Made by a program: the position numbers and the translations under genes. A stretch of DNA of 10,201 nt, taken from assembly GCA_005789925.1 (NCBI GenBank), contig SXWG01000033.1, forward strand, positions 1 through 10,201, in the 5' to 3' direction. The stretch is from Actinomycetota bacterium (lineage in GTDB: Bacteria > Actinomycetota > Acidimicrobiia > Acidimicrobiales > Ilumatobacteraceae). Position 1 is the stretch's first letter, and every line of letters starts with the position of its first letter. Shown one piece after another: positions 1 through 7,881 of the stretch. Under the pieces are notes generated by a model. That model searched no databases and was not told the origin of the DNA. It saw only the letters and a list, made by a program, of their open reading frames with translations.

Positions 1-56
1 AACCCCCGACATCTTCCTTGTAAGGGAAGCGCTCTAGCCAACTGAGCTAAACGCCC
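1..56 (-). tRNA. tRNA-Val (anticodon UAC), 3' end cut by the window edge
   Basis: Read on the minus strand from 56, the sequence gives a 7-nt acceptor strand GGGCGTT, then T8 and A9. The D-arm follows with stem GCTC/GAGC, then the anticodon arm with stem CTTCC/GGAAG and loop CTTACAA. The anticodon is TAC (plus-strand 20-22), which reads valine GUA codons. The variable loop ATGTC and T-stem GGGGG follow, and the window ends inside the T-loop, so about 20 nt and the 3' acceptor strand are missing. It lies 41 nt downstream of the decayed lipoprotein gene on the same strand. No terminator is obvious between the two. Confidence 0.93.
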
Positions 57-97
57 GCAGAACTAGACGCTACCGGCAGAGTCGCACGTGAACAGGC

Positions 98-1375
98 TCA
101 GGCAGCGTTCATTCTGGACCAGATGAGGTCAAGCAGTGAGGCCACTCGAGTACTGATGTGTTCCGTTTCCTCATTCAGAGACTCGACAAGTGGTCGCCAC
201 TCGTTCTCGTCGACACTCATGCGTTGGCCGAGCCGCTTGACGATGGCACTTCCCTCTGTGAAGAGCACATCGCCTGCCGCGCCTTGCGGAAGCGACACTT
301 CGACCATCGCCTTGGGTGTCATCGCAAAGATCTTGGACTCCTTCGGAGCTTTCACAGTGACCTTCTTGTTGCTCGCCGGGACCGTGACGATGTAGTCCAC
401 CGGACGGCCTTGTTGTTGCTCGACACCTGGCGAGCGCAGCGGTCGCACGGTCGTCGCACCCACAACTGCTTCCTGCGGCGACACGACACCATCATCGGTT
501 TCGATGCTCCACTTGCTGTCGACACTTCGAATGAGGAACGTCGTCGACTTCACGGCCTTGTCGATTGCGCAGAACGGACATGATCCGCTCTCGCGCGTTT
601 TCAACGAGATGAGGTCAATGTCGCCCTTCTTTCCTCACCACATCTTCGGGTCGCTGGTGGGGTCCTTCCCGGAGAACGAGAAGCTCCACTCACCTTTTAC
701 CAAGTCCACGGTGACATAACGATCTGCACCTGGCCAGTTCGAGTCGTATACCTTGATCTCGGCGGTGTCCTTGTCAGGGAACTCGAGCGCATATGGCAAG
801 AGCGCCTGACCTCCAGTTGAGGTGTACACACCGAGCGAATACTCGGGCGTACCTTGGGCAAAGCTTGCGGCCAGTGTGGCAACTATTTCTTTCAGCGACT
901 TTTTCGCGAAGCCATCAGCTTCATCTTGTGTCTCGGGAATGAATTGGGTGGCGAACGCTCGCAAGATTGCGTGCAATACCTTGACATCCTTGTCGAGCGC
1001 TGACGTCCTTGGTTCAACTTTTCGGATGAAACGTGATGCTGCGAGCACAACGAGACCCTCGCAGTGTCCCGATGTTCGAGCCTGATTCACCATTCAGGCA
1101 AACGCAACTGCCTCCGGCGGGGCGATACATGGTGTCGCCCCGCCGCGACACACATCGGGACCACTTCCAAACATCTCCACGAGGTCATCGGTGTTGAACT
1201 CTTCCTAAATTGTTCCCGAGGGAAAGTTGGCAAATGTGAACGCGTCTCCGGTGACAGTCAACCCAGAAGCGACTGGAACCGCCTCAAGGTCGACGGACTC
1301 TCCGCCCCCACCTGAACAGCCGCCCAGCGCAAGACCAGCGGCCGCGACCAACAGACTCCAACGCTGAATTCGCAG
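98..1375 (-). pseudogene. Decayed lipoprotein gene: one frame broken by three in-frame stops, no standard start
   Basis: The conceptual translation is 425 codons in one unbroken phase. It starts at a CTG (1373-1375) preceded by TGA (1376-1378). Codons 1-20 read as a classic lipoprotein signal ending LALGGC, followed by a Gly-rich stretch. In-frame stops occur at codon 57 (TAG, 1205-1207), codon 94 (TGA, 1094-1096) and codon 247 (TGA, 635-637). The natural stop is TGA at 98-100. Sequence between the stops reads as normal protein: 'EEFNTDDLVEMFGSG' after the first, 'MVNQARTSGHCEGL' after the second, 'GKKGDIDL' and 'CPFC' after the third. Each stop is one C-to-T change from a sense codon (CAG or CGA). 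Gene callers would report two short genes, 635-1093 and 98-604 (TTG start), but I read these as fragments of one gene. I recall an intact Acidimicrobiia family of secreted proteins with this motif order, but its function is unknown to me. Stop readthrough or sequencing error are alternatives. Confidence 0.78.
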
Positions 1376-1392
1376 TCAGCCAAGGATAGACC

Positions 1393-1420
1393 CGTCAGCC
1401 GTGACCGTGGCTTCGTGACG
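1393..1420 (-). terminator. Possible imperfect hairpin after the second propeller lipoprotein gene
   Basis: CGTCA (1393-1397) can pair with TGACG (1416-1420), and AGCC with GGCT lies inside. It sits about 15 nt past the TGA stop of the lipoprotein gene at 1436-1438. The stem is interrupted and there is no T-tract, so this is a weak terminator candidate. The rest of the 60-bp gap to the decayed gene shows no Shine-Dalgarno sequence for that gene. Confidence 0.2.
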
Positions 1421-1435
1421 TGAAGTGAGGTGACC

Positions 1436-4400
1436 TCAACCCACCTTCACAGTGACAGTACGCAGATTCTCCAAGCCGTTCTTCGTCGTGGTCACACTCA
1501 CCACACAGAGGGCCTTCGATTTCGGTGCCTTCAGTTTCGTGTTCTTCGATTCCAACGAACATCCACCAGAGGTGGTGTACTTCGGCGAGAATCTAGATGC
1601 TTTGCTGACTATCGAGGACAAAGACGACGTAGAACCCCGGCGCATCGTCACGACGGGCTTGGCTGAGAACGACTTCGGTGAAGTCATTTTCTTCTTGCCG
1701 TAGTTGCCTTCGACTGCGAAGCGGTAACTCATCCATGAACTCAAGCCCTTAATGGTGCAAGAGGACTTCTTGCCAGGGCTACACACGAGTGACTTCGAGG
1801 ACGGAGACGCCTTGATCTTCAGGTTCTTCATGCCACGTGGCGCGACGAAAGTGACCGTCATCGATTTGTTTCCAGGCTTCAATTTCGTGATCATGAATGT
1901 TCGCGACGTTGACTTGTCGATGTCCACCTTGTCGAGTGCGATGGTGCCGTCAGACCTGACGGTGAATCCGTAGATGTTCCCTGATTCGTCTGCCACCCGT
2001 CCGACCGAGGGAGACAGACCGAGGTCCACGAGCGACACGAGCGGGTCTTCCGCCACGAATGCGGCACCGCTTCCAGTTGCAGAATTCGGATCGGGCTCTG
2101 AGGTCGTAGGCGTGGCGTTGTCTCCCGCTGCACTCGAATCGCCCGCCGTACCGGAACCAGCTGAACCGTCCGCAATGTTTGCCAAACCGGGAATGGCTGG
2201 AGCGGTGGACGGGCTCACGACGACTCTTCCCTCACGAGAGATGTACACCGGCCCGTACACCGGATTGTCACCGATCTTGAAACCTCGACCAGCGATCCAC
2301 GCACCGTCTGTGTCAGCGAGAATCGCTGTGGACCCGGCTCCGAATGATTCGGGTTGAGGGCCGTACGCATTTGTAGTGGTGTCGACCGACAGCATGGGGC
2401 GCGATGCAAGTCCGACGTACACCCTTCCATCGGCTGCGCCCAAACGGGCGACTGCACCACCCGTGTTCATGAAGCGCTTCACGATCGTGCTGTCAATTCG
2501 GCGATTTACCAGGGGCGACTCTCCGACGCCATATGCGATGTACAGCGACTCGGTGGCAGCGTCGTACGTAAGGTCGCTGACCTCGACGTTCGCACCAGAC
2601 TCCGTACGGAAGTTCTCATAGACACGACCCCGTGTCTCATCAATGACAGCAACGCCTGGCGTCGAAAATCCGCCGATGCTGTCGAACTCGCCACCAATTG
2701 CCACGAATTTGCCGTCCGCGAAGGTTTCGATCGACGTCACCTCGCCGTCCACCTGCTCCCAAGGTCGTTGGGGAACCAGATTAAAGAACGTCGTCGACAA
2801 GGTCATGAAATTCGTTCGATCATTCAGGTAATCAAAGTCGCCACCGATGTACATCTTTCCGCCACCTACAGCGATGTCATTGACACGCGGCAGAGCGTGT
2901 CCGTTGGTCATCGGACGCTTGAAGTCTTCATCGAACACTCCATTGAGTGAATAACGGATGATTCCACTAACCGCAGTGAGAGCGCCTGCCCTGTCTCGCA
3001 CTTGGTCGAATTCACCACCGACATAGACATATCCGCCATGGACTTCAACTGCATAGACCGGGCCATCGGGCTGCCGAATTGCGGCAAACGCATCTGCTTC
3101 GATCTCCCCATCGGCGTTCAAACGAAGTAGTCCACCCGAAGGAACACCGACCACAGTGAAATTGCCGCCGAACATGAGTCGGCCGTCAATCAATTCGACG
3201 TCGAAGACTGTTCCATCAACTTTCGATTCGGCAAGTGGAGCACCGCGCCATACTCCGTTTGCCTGAACTGCTACCGCGATGTTTCCTGCTGGCAACTTGA
3301 CGCCCCCAACACTCTGTCCGTAGAGATCACCGCTAACGAGAAGAGCAGACCCAGTTGGAGTGACCAAGTATCGAACCAGATCTATCGTTCCGGACACTGC
3401 CAGTTCAGCAGGATTCACGTCACCGCGTGCGCGAATAGTGTCGTACGTGATCTTTGCAAACGAGGTGCCGAGGACGATGTTCAAATAAGAGACATTCGAG
3501 TACGAGCCACCGACATACGCGTTCTCGACACCGAGGATGGTGCGATATGTGTCGATTGACTTGACTTCTCCGTTGAAACGGGCCCAGTCCTCAAGCCTCA
3601 GGCCATTGGCATCCCACCGGACACGTGCGACATTGCCGACGCCACGCTCTTGAATCGCACCGACAGACGGAAGCAACTTCGCCAAATTGAATTGGCCACC
3701 GAGGTAGACAACGTCCGATGGCGCAGCCCCGCCGCCTTTAAGCACTTCAATAACGCTCATCTTTCCCCACACGGGCGGATTGACACCTTCGACTGTCGTC
3801 GCTGACATGACTGCCAATTCTTGGCCGTCAAAGTCCATAAATATCGTGCCGACGAACTCAGACTGGTTAGCCGTGAAGCGACCACTCAGCACAAGTCCAC
3901 GATTGGTCGTAGTGATGTCAGCATCGATAATTGAGGCGGCCGCGCGTCTGATTGTCGGCTGAATTGTTCCGAGCAATTGACCGGTGCTGGCATTGATCTT
4001 CAGAATCGCACCCGGCACCACGACAGCTATCCATCTTGTCGCCGCACTGTTCACGTCGGCAGCATCGATGATGGGAAACGCCGGCACCTCGGCGTTGAAC
4101 GTGCGGTCTAGAGCCCCATCCGCACCGATGTGGACGAGATTCTTGGTGAATGACAAACCGACCTTTGAGATGGAACCAGCCACGTACACGCCGCCATCAC
4201 CATCCTCAATGACCTCGTTAACGACGCCGGTGATGCGATCAAGTGGCGAGACACCGAAACTTGTGAGGCCAATCGACGCTAAGCCACCAGTGACGCGACC
4301 CACGACGCTGAAGTCGCCACCGACCCAGATCTTTCCTTTTGAATCCTTTGCGATGTCTCGGACACAACAGTTCATTCCAACAAAGGATTTGCCGTCATCG

Positions 4401-4522
4401 GTCGCCAGTGCGGCGTTCCTGTCCATCTCATCTTCGACGACAAGTTCCTCCTGCGTGGTGCCGCAGGCCGTAACCACCGTCGCAAGGAGTGCGATGGTAG
4501 CGAGCGCTTTCAAGTTTTTCAT
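1436..4522 (-). CDS. Large surface lipoprotein with delta-60-like beta-propeller and basic C-terminal module (paralogue 2)
   Basis: 1028 residues, starting at ATG 4520-4522. I chose this start because an AAGGGGG ribosome site lies 4 nt upstream and a lipoprotein signal begins there (KK-like N-terminus, hydrophobic core, lipobox VTAC with Cys20). A longer frame back to 4588 has neither. The mature N-terminus is acidic and carries a vicinal pair Cys52-Cys53. Residues of roughly 53-770 hold repeated blades such as VGGDFS, LSGRFT, LGGQFN, FGGNFT, VGGEFD and IGGDFD. This pattern fits delta-60/DUF5122 beta-propeller repeats. A Gly/Ser/Ala/Asp linker follows (about 775-825), then a fibronectin-III-like domain (about 876-955) and a Lys-rich terminal domain with Cys914, 922, 988 and 1006. 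The protein is likely exported and lipid-anchored. No catalytic motif is seen and the ligand is unknown. It lies 105 bp downstream of its paralogue. Its own leader motif suggests separate transcription. Confidence 0.88.
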   Translation of the reverse strand: MKNLKALATIALLATVVTACGTTQEELVVEDEMDRNAALATDDGKSFVGMNCCVRDIAKDSKGKIWVGGDFSVVGRVTGGLASIGLTSFGVSPLDRITGVVNEVIEDGDGGVYVAGSISKVGLSFTKNLVHIGADGALDRTFNAEVPAFPIIDAADVNSAATRWIAVVVPGAILKINASTGQLLGTIQPTIRRAAASIIDADITTTNRGLVLSGRFTANQSEFVGTIFMDFDGQELAVMSATTVEGVNPPVWGKMSVIEVLKGGGAAPSDVVYLGGQFNLAKLLPSVGAIQERGVGNVARVRWDANGLRLEDWARFNGEVKSIDTYRTILGVENAYVGGSYSNVSYLNIVLGTSFAKITYDTIRARGDVNPAELAVSGTIDLVRYLVTPTGSALLVSGDLYGQSVGGVKLPAGNIAVAVQANGVWRGAPLAESKVDGTVFDVELIDGRLMFGGNFTVVGVPSGGLLRLNADGEIEADAFAAIRQPDGPVYAVEVHGGYVYVGGEFDQVRDRAGALTAVSGIIRYSLNGVFDEDFKRPMTNGHALPRVNDIAVGGGKMYIGGDFDYLNDRTNFMTLSTTFFNLVPQRPWEQVDGEVTSIETFADGKFVAIGGEFDSIGGFSTPGVAVIDETRGRVYENFRTESGANVEVSDLTYDAATESLYIAYGVGESPLVNRRIDSTIVKRFMNTGGAVARLGAADGRVYVGLASRPMLSVDTTTNAYGPQPESFGAGSTAILADTDGAWIAGRGFKIGDNPVYGPVYISREGRVVVSPSTAPAIPGLANIADGSAGSGTAGDSSAAGDNATPTTSEPDPNSATGSGAAFVAEDPLVSLVDLGLSPSVGRVADESGNIYGFTVRSDGTIALDKVDIDKSTSRTFMITKLKPGNKSMTVTFVAPRGMKNLKIKASPSSKSLVCSPGKKSSCTIKGLSSWMSYRFAVEGNYGKKKMTSPKSFSAKPVVTMRRGSTSSLSSIVSKASRFSPKYTTSGGCSLESKNTKLKAPKSKALCVVSVTTTKNGLENLRTVTVKVG

Positions 4523-4526
4523 GGGA

Positions 4527-4533
4527 CCCCCTT
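4527..4533 (-). promoter_or_regulatory. Shine-Dalgarno AAGGGGG that fixes the start of the downstream lipoprotein gene
   Basis: On the minus strand AAGGGGG ends 4 nt before ATG 4522, which supports that start over the in-frame ATG at 4588. The preceding CCCAAG (4531-4536) overlaps it and is exactly complementary to CTTGGG (4555-4560) of the shared leader element. A hairpin could therefore partly mask this site (inference). Confidence 0.6.
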
Positions 4534-4546
4534 GGGTGACTCTAGT

Positions 4547-4561
4547 GAGGCTCTCCCAAGC
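4547..4561 (-). promoter_or_regulatory. Shared 15-nt leader element, copy 2 (GCTTGGGAGAGCCTC)
   Basis: The minus-strand sequence GCTTGGGAGAGCCTC lies 24 nt upstream of ATG 4522. The identical 15 nt occur upstream of the paralogous gene (7702-7716). A GTCA lies exactly 18 nt upstream of the element in both copies. A TAT-containing hexamer (TATCGG here) about 9 nt upstream could be a -10 box, which would place the element at the mRNA 5' end. The other 105 bp between the paralogues show no gene and no clear terminator. Confidence 0.5.
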
Positions 4562-4627
4562 ACTCCGATACCCTTTGACGCACAGCAATCTGCAAATGGT
4601 TCCTGAGTGTCCGAGAATGTGGACGGT

Positions 4628-7600
4628 TCAGCCAGCCCTCACGACGACGGACTTCACGGTTGTGCCGCGGGAGCCTTTCGACACCGCCTGGACCTTGCAG
4701 AAGGTTCGGTTCGCTGGCGCTTTCACTCGCGTCTTGCTTGACACGAGCGAACAGCCACCGGAGACCGAATAGGTCACTTTCCCGCTCAACTTGCCGACGA
4801 GGCTACTGAGACTGGTCGTCGATCCGCGTCGAACGGACACGAACGGCTGCACAGAGAACGATTTAGGAGACGTCACCTTCTTCTTTCCGATTATTCCCTC
4901 CACGTAGAACCGATATCGCTGGCTTGCTGCAAGACCTTTGATGGTGCAGGACGTCTTCTTCTTTGCTGGTGAACAGGTCAGTGATTTTCCGCCAGGGTAG
5001 GCCTTCACTTTTACGTTCTTCAACGTAACCGGAGCAACGTAGGTGACAGTGACTGCCTTGTTCCCCGGCTTCAAACTCGTGACCATGAATTCTCGTGATG
5101 GCGATCTTGAGACATCGCTTTCATTCAGCCTGATCGTGCCATCGACAGCCACCTCGTAGTTGAATACCGTGCCGTTGAAGTCCGCCACTCGTCCGACTCC
5201 AAGCGTGTTCGCCAAGTCGACATAGGCCTCAACCGGAAGAAGTGGCGGGTCATTGTCAACGGGCGAAGGCTGACTTGTAGCCATCGAAGGCGGCTCGGTC
5301 GCAGTTCCTGTGGACGAACTTTCTTGTTGAGCCTGCTCAGTACGCTGAGCTGCTTGAGCCAGTCGATTTGCTGCATCGGCCGACGGGCTGAGCACGACCT
5401 CGCCTTTCAGGCTGATGCGCACCGGACCGAACACTGTCGTTGTGCCGACCTTGAAGCCACTACCTGCGATCCATGCACCCTGCTCATCAATTGTGACTGC
5501 ACGCGTAGACAAGCCGAATGTATTGAAGTTAGGCAGCAGTGCACCGGTGTTGTAGTCGAAGGCAAGTCCAGACAACTTCATAATGAGTACATCCTGGGCG
5601 AGATCAAAAGTATTAGACGCGGTGTTGAAACGACGGATCTCCCGGCCATCAAGTCCGAAACTGATGGGACCTTGGCCAGTGCCGACCAAGACAGAATCAC
5701 CCTTCATGCCAAAACCGACACCTGTGACCCCGCTAGCCAGTCGTGGATTGAAGGCCGCTAGTGACGACGTTTGCTCGTCAAGGACTGCGACTCCAGATCG
5801 AGCGACACCACCGATGTTCCCGAATGCTCCACCAATGATCACCTTTGAACCATCAGGACTGAGCGCGATGTCCTTAACGCTGGTGTCTTGGTTGGCGATT
5901 GCCTCCCATGGCCTGTTACCGAGCGGGCTCAATGTTGTTGCATCGAGAGTGGCGAATGCGTTTCGAGGAACGTTGTTCACGCGCACGAATTTGCCACCGA
6001 CGTATACCTTGTCCCCGTAGGCCTCAACGACAGAGACTTCAGGTGCACCCCACGCAGGACTGCCGACCACTGGGATGACTGACTTCAGGACCCCGCCATC
6101 TGAATATCGCGCCAGTCCGGAAGCGTCAGCAATGTTTCCCCTGATCCTGGAGAACGAGCCTCCAACGATGATGTCGTTTCCACTAACAGCAATTGAGCGA
6201 ACGGTGCCTTCGGGTCCCTGTTGGATGATGGTGTTGGGGCCGAATCCCCCATCTTCATTGAATTGAAGCAATGAGTTCACCCGTTCGCCAACAACCTCGA
6301 ATGATCCCCCCACAACAACGCCGGCGTTTCCAGAAGCAGCCGTCAGTACGAGATGGTTCGGTTTAGACCACCGCGGCAGATTTGATTTCACCCACACACC
6401 AAGGTTCTTCACGGCAAGGACGAGACCCGGATTATCAACGCGGAAAAATTCGCTGAACTCGCCAGCAAGAACGAGTCCGGTCAACCCAGCAGCTGGTGTG
6501 ACCTGAACGATCACATCCGGATATTGACCGTCGGTGAAGCCGGGAATCTGGGCAATGGATTGTGCACCTGTCGCGAAGTTGTCCTCAATCGACACGAGGG
6601 AACGTGCATCAGTGCGACCACCAGCTGTATTGATGACAGACGTGAAGGCACCTGAGACGTAACTGGTCATCGTCGGACCGGTGCTGCCAATGGCAATTGC
6701 CTGTACCGCACCACCGAGGAATTGTGGTGATTGACCGATGCCAATTCCCGCATTGCTCCACGCAAGCCGGACAAAGTTCTTTGGATCGCCGACGAGGAGA
6801 CCCGGGACAATCTCTATTCGCGAAAAACTTCCGCCGATGTTGACGACATCGTTACCTGCGAGGTTGCGGTGCGTTGTGATGGCATTCACCGAGCCCATAC
6901 CTGTTGCCTCGAGCATTGAGCCTCGAAGAAACTTCACTGAACCAGCGATTGAGCCGGTGACAGGTACGAATACAGCAAGACTCTCTTGGTCATTGCCCCT
7001 CTCGAACCAACCTGCCACGACGAGACCCAGGGACGTAGTAGCGAGTTTTACGTCACTGGGAGTGACAAGTTGCCCTTGTGATCCCAAAGGGACATTCCCG
7101 ACAAGTGAACCGGACGTGACGTCGTACGCACGCACCGACTGATCTTCAAATGCATACATCAACTGCTGACCTTGCAGTGGTCTCCCAAGAATGCCGACAG
7201 CGGGTCCGACTGCGATGTCGCGCACATCGCCAAGTGGTTCAGTGATAAACGTTGTGTCAAGCGTGCCATCAGAATTCAAGTGGATCAGGTTCGAGATCTC
7301 ACTCAGTCCGTACTTCTTGAGGCTTCCTGCGACGAAGTATCCGCCACGTCCATCGGAGATGACTTTCTTGACGACACCGACCAGCCTTTTTAAGGTTCCA
7401 GTACTTCCCGCTGGCACCTGATACTGGGCAAGGCCACCGGTGTACTTGCCAGCGGTCGAGAAGTCTCCGCCAGCCCACACATCGCCCTGGCGATCAACAG
7501 CGATGTCGTAAATGCAGCAATCAATCGCCGGGAACGGCAGACCGTCATCGTTTGCGATTGCTGCGTTTCGTTCGACCGTCTCCTCAGCGAATTCCAGCGC

Positions 7601-7675
7601 CGCCTCGGACGTTGAACAGGACGATGCGATGACAGCTAGAGCCGCAGCCAGTACGAGTGCTTGAACCTTTTTCAT
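4628..7675 (-). CDS. Large surface lipoprotein with delta-60-like beta-propeller and basic C-terminal module (paralogue 1)
   Basis: 1015 residues, ATG 7673-7675, with AGGAGGG 4 nt upstream. The signal peptide ends IASSC with Cys20; Ala rather than Leu at -3 makes the lipobox slightly atypical. A vicinal Cys53-Cys54 follows in 'AIDCCIYDIAVD', matching the 'NCC' of the paralogue. About twelve blades follow to roughly residue 765, with cores such as AGGDFS, VAGWFE, IGGSFS, VSGAFT, LAGEFS, VGGSFE, VGGKFV and IGGAFG. This is the pattern of delta-60/DUF5122 propeller repeats. A Gln/Ser/Thr/Pro linker spans about 770-812. The last 153 residues (863-1015) align with the paralogue almost without gaps and include Cys901, 910, 975 and 993, which could form two disulfides. 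The first part of this module looks fibronectin-III-like. There is no LPxTG sorting signal or C-terminal membrane helix, so anchoring should be through the N-terminal lipid. Likely an envelope binding or scaffold protein; the ligand is unknown. Confidence 0.88.
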   Translation of the reverse strand: MKKVQALVLAAALAVIASSCSTSEAALEFAEETVERNAAIANDDGLPFPAIDCCIYDIAVDRQGDVWAGGDFSTAGKYTGGLAQYQVPAGSTGTLKRLVGVVKKVISDGRGGYFVAGSLKKYGLSEISNLIHLNSDGTLDTTFITEPLGDVRDIAVGPAVGILGRPLQGQQLMYAFEDQSVRAYDVTSGSLVGNVPLGSQGQLVTPSDVKLATTSLGLVVAGWFERGNDQESLAVFVPVTGSIAGSVKFLRGSMLEATGMGSVNAITTHRNLAGNDVVNIGGSFSRIEIVPGLLVGDPKNFVRLAWSNAGIGIGQSPQFLGGAVQAIAIGSTGPTMTSYVSGAFTSVINTAGGRTDARSLVSIEDNFATGAQSIAQIPGFTDGQYPDVIVQVTPAAGLTGLVLAGEFSEFFRVDNPGLVLAVKNLGVWVKSNLPRWSKPNHLVLTAASGNAGVVVGGSFEVVGERVNSLLQFNEDGGFGPNTIIQQGPEGTVRSIAVSGNDIIVGGSFSRIRGNIADASGLARYSDGGVLKSVIPVVGSPAWGAPEVSVVEAYGDKVYVGGKFVRVNNVPRNAFATLDATTLSPLGNRPWEAIANQDTSVKDIALSPDGSKVIIGGAFGNIGGVARSGVAVLDEQTSSLAAFNPRLASGVTGVGFGMKGDSVLVGTGQGPISFGLDGREIRRFNTASNTFDLAQDVLIMKLSGLAFDYNTGALLPNFNTFGLSTRAVTIDEQGAWIAGSGFKVGTTTVFGPVRISLKGEVVLSPSADAANRLAQAAQRTEQAQQESSSTGTATEPPSMATSQPSPVDNDPPLLPVEAYVDLANTLGVGRVADFNGTVFNYEVAVDGTIRLNESDVSRSPSREFMVTSLKPGNKAVTVTYVAPVTLKNVKVKAYPGGKSLTCSPAKKKTSCTIKGLAASQRYRFYVEGIIGKKKVTSPKSFSVQPFVSVRRGSTTSLSSLVGKLSGKVTYSVSGGCSLVSSKTRVKAPANRTFCKVQAVSKGSRGTTVKSVVVRAG

Positions 7676-7679
7676 GAGT

Positions 7680-7686
7680 CCCTCCT
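7680..7686 (-). promoter_or_regulatory. Shine-Dalgarno AGGAGGG for the first propeller lipoprotein gene
   Basis: AGGAGGG on the minus strand ends 4 nt before the ATG at 7675. It is one of the few strong ribosome sites in the window and supports this start. Confidence 0.7.
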
Positions 7687-7701
7687 GAGGATGATGCTAA
7701 C

Positions 7702-7716
7702 GAGGCTCTCCCAAGC
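7702..7716 (-). promoter_or_regulatory. Shared 15-nt leader element, copy 1 (GCTTGGGAGAGCCTC)
   Basis: Identical over 15 nt to the element at 4547-4561 and placed 26 nt before ATG 7675. The flanks still resemble copy 2: TTAG against CTAG just downstream, and GTCA exactly 18 nt upstream in both. A TATGGC about 8 nt upstream may be a -10 box. The function could be an operator, the 5' end of the transcript, or an RNA leader. Confidence 0.5.
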
Positions 7717-7773
7717 GACTCGCCATAATCTGACGACGGTGATCGACGATGAGTTCCGAGATGTCGGATCTCA

Positions 7774-7802
7774 TTGACAAAAAGCAAACTCTTCCCGAAT
7801 GA
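7774..7802 (+). promoter_or_regulatory. Possible promoter for the LLM oxidoreductase gene
   Basis: A perfect TTGACA -35 box lies at 7774-7779. A 17-nt spacer leads to GAATGA (7797-7802), a weak -10 match. A second possible -10, TAAGGT (7834-7839), fits the actinobacterial TANNNT form but lacks a -35 at proper distance. Both lie in the 206-bp divergent region between the propeller gene and the LLM gene. That region otherwise holds the leader element and the palindrome, and no convincing gene. Confidence 0.3.
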
Positions 7803-7854
7803 CGTCGGCAAGACCCCACAATCCCTTACCCACTAAGGTCAGGAGAAGTTTCAG

Positions 7855-7868
7855 ACCGAATATTCGGT
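7855..7868. promoter_or_regulatory. Perfect 14-bp palindrome, possible operator, before the LLM gene
   Basis: ACCGAATATTCGGT is a perfect inverted repeat with no loop. It ends 6 bp before the AGGAAGG ribosome site and 13 bp before the first ATG of the LLM gene. An AT centre with GC arms and no spacer fits a binding site for a dimeric repressor better than an intrinsic terminator. No regulator gene is in the window, so the binding protein is unknown. Confidence 0.5.
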
Positions 7869-7881
7869 TCTCCAGGAAGGG

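Noticed and set aside
635..1096. Selenocysteine at the in-frame TGA codons
   Set aside because: Two TGAs plus a TAG in one frame, no redox motif at the TGA positions, and no evident SECIS-like hairpin after them. Nonsense mutation is simpler.
98..1375. Alternative genetic code with TGA or TAG read as sense
   Set aside because: All intact genes here end at TGA in the expected place and contain no internal TGA or TAG, so reassignment does not fit.
1..1435. tRNA-associated integrated element
   Set aside because: No integrase, no repeat of the tRNA 3' end is visible (that end is outside the window), and neighbouring genes look chromosomal.
3984..4772. 262-codon open frame on the plus strand
   Set aside because: It lies antisense to both lipoprotein genes and spans their junction. 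Composition is Ser/Thr/Pro-rich as expected of a shadow frame, and it has no domain.
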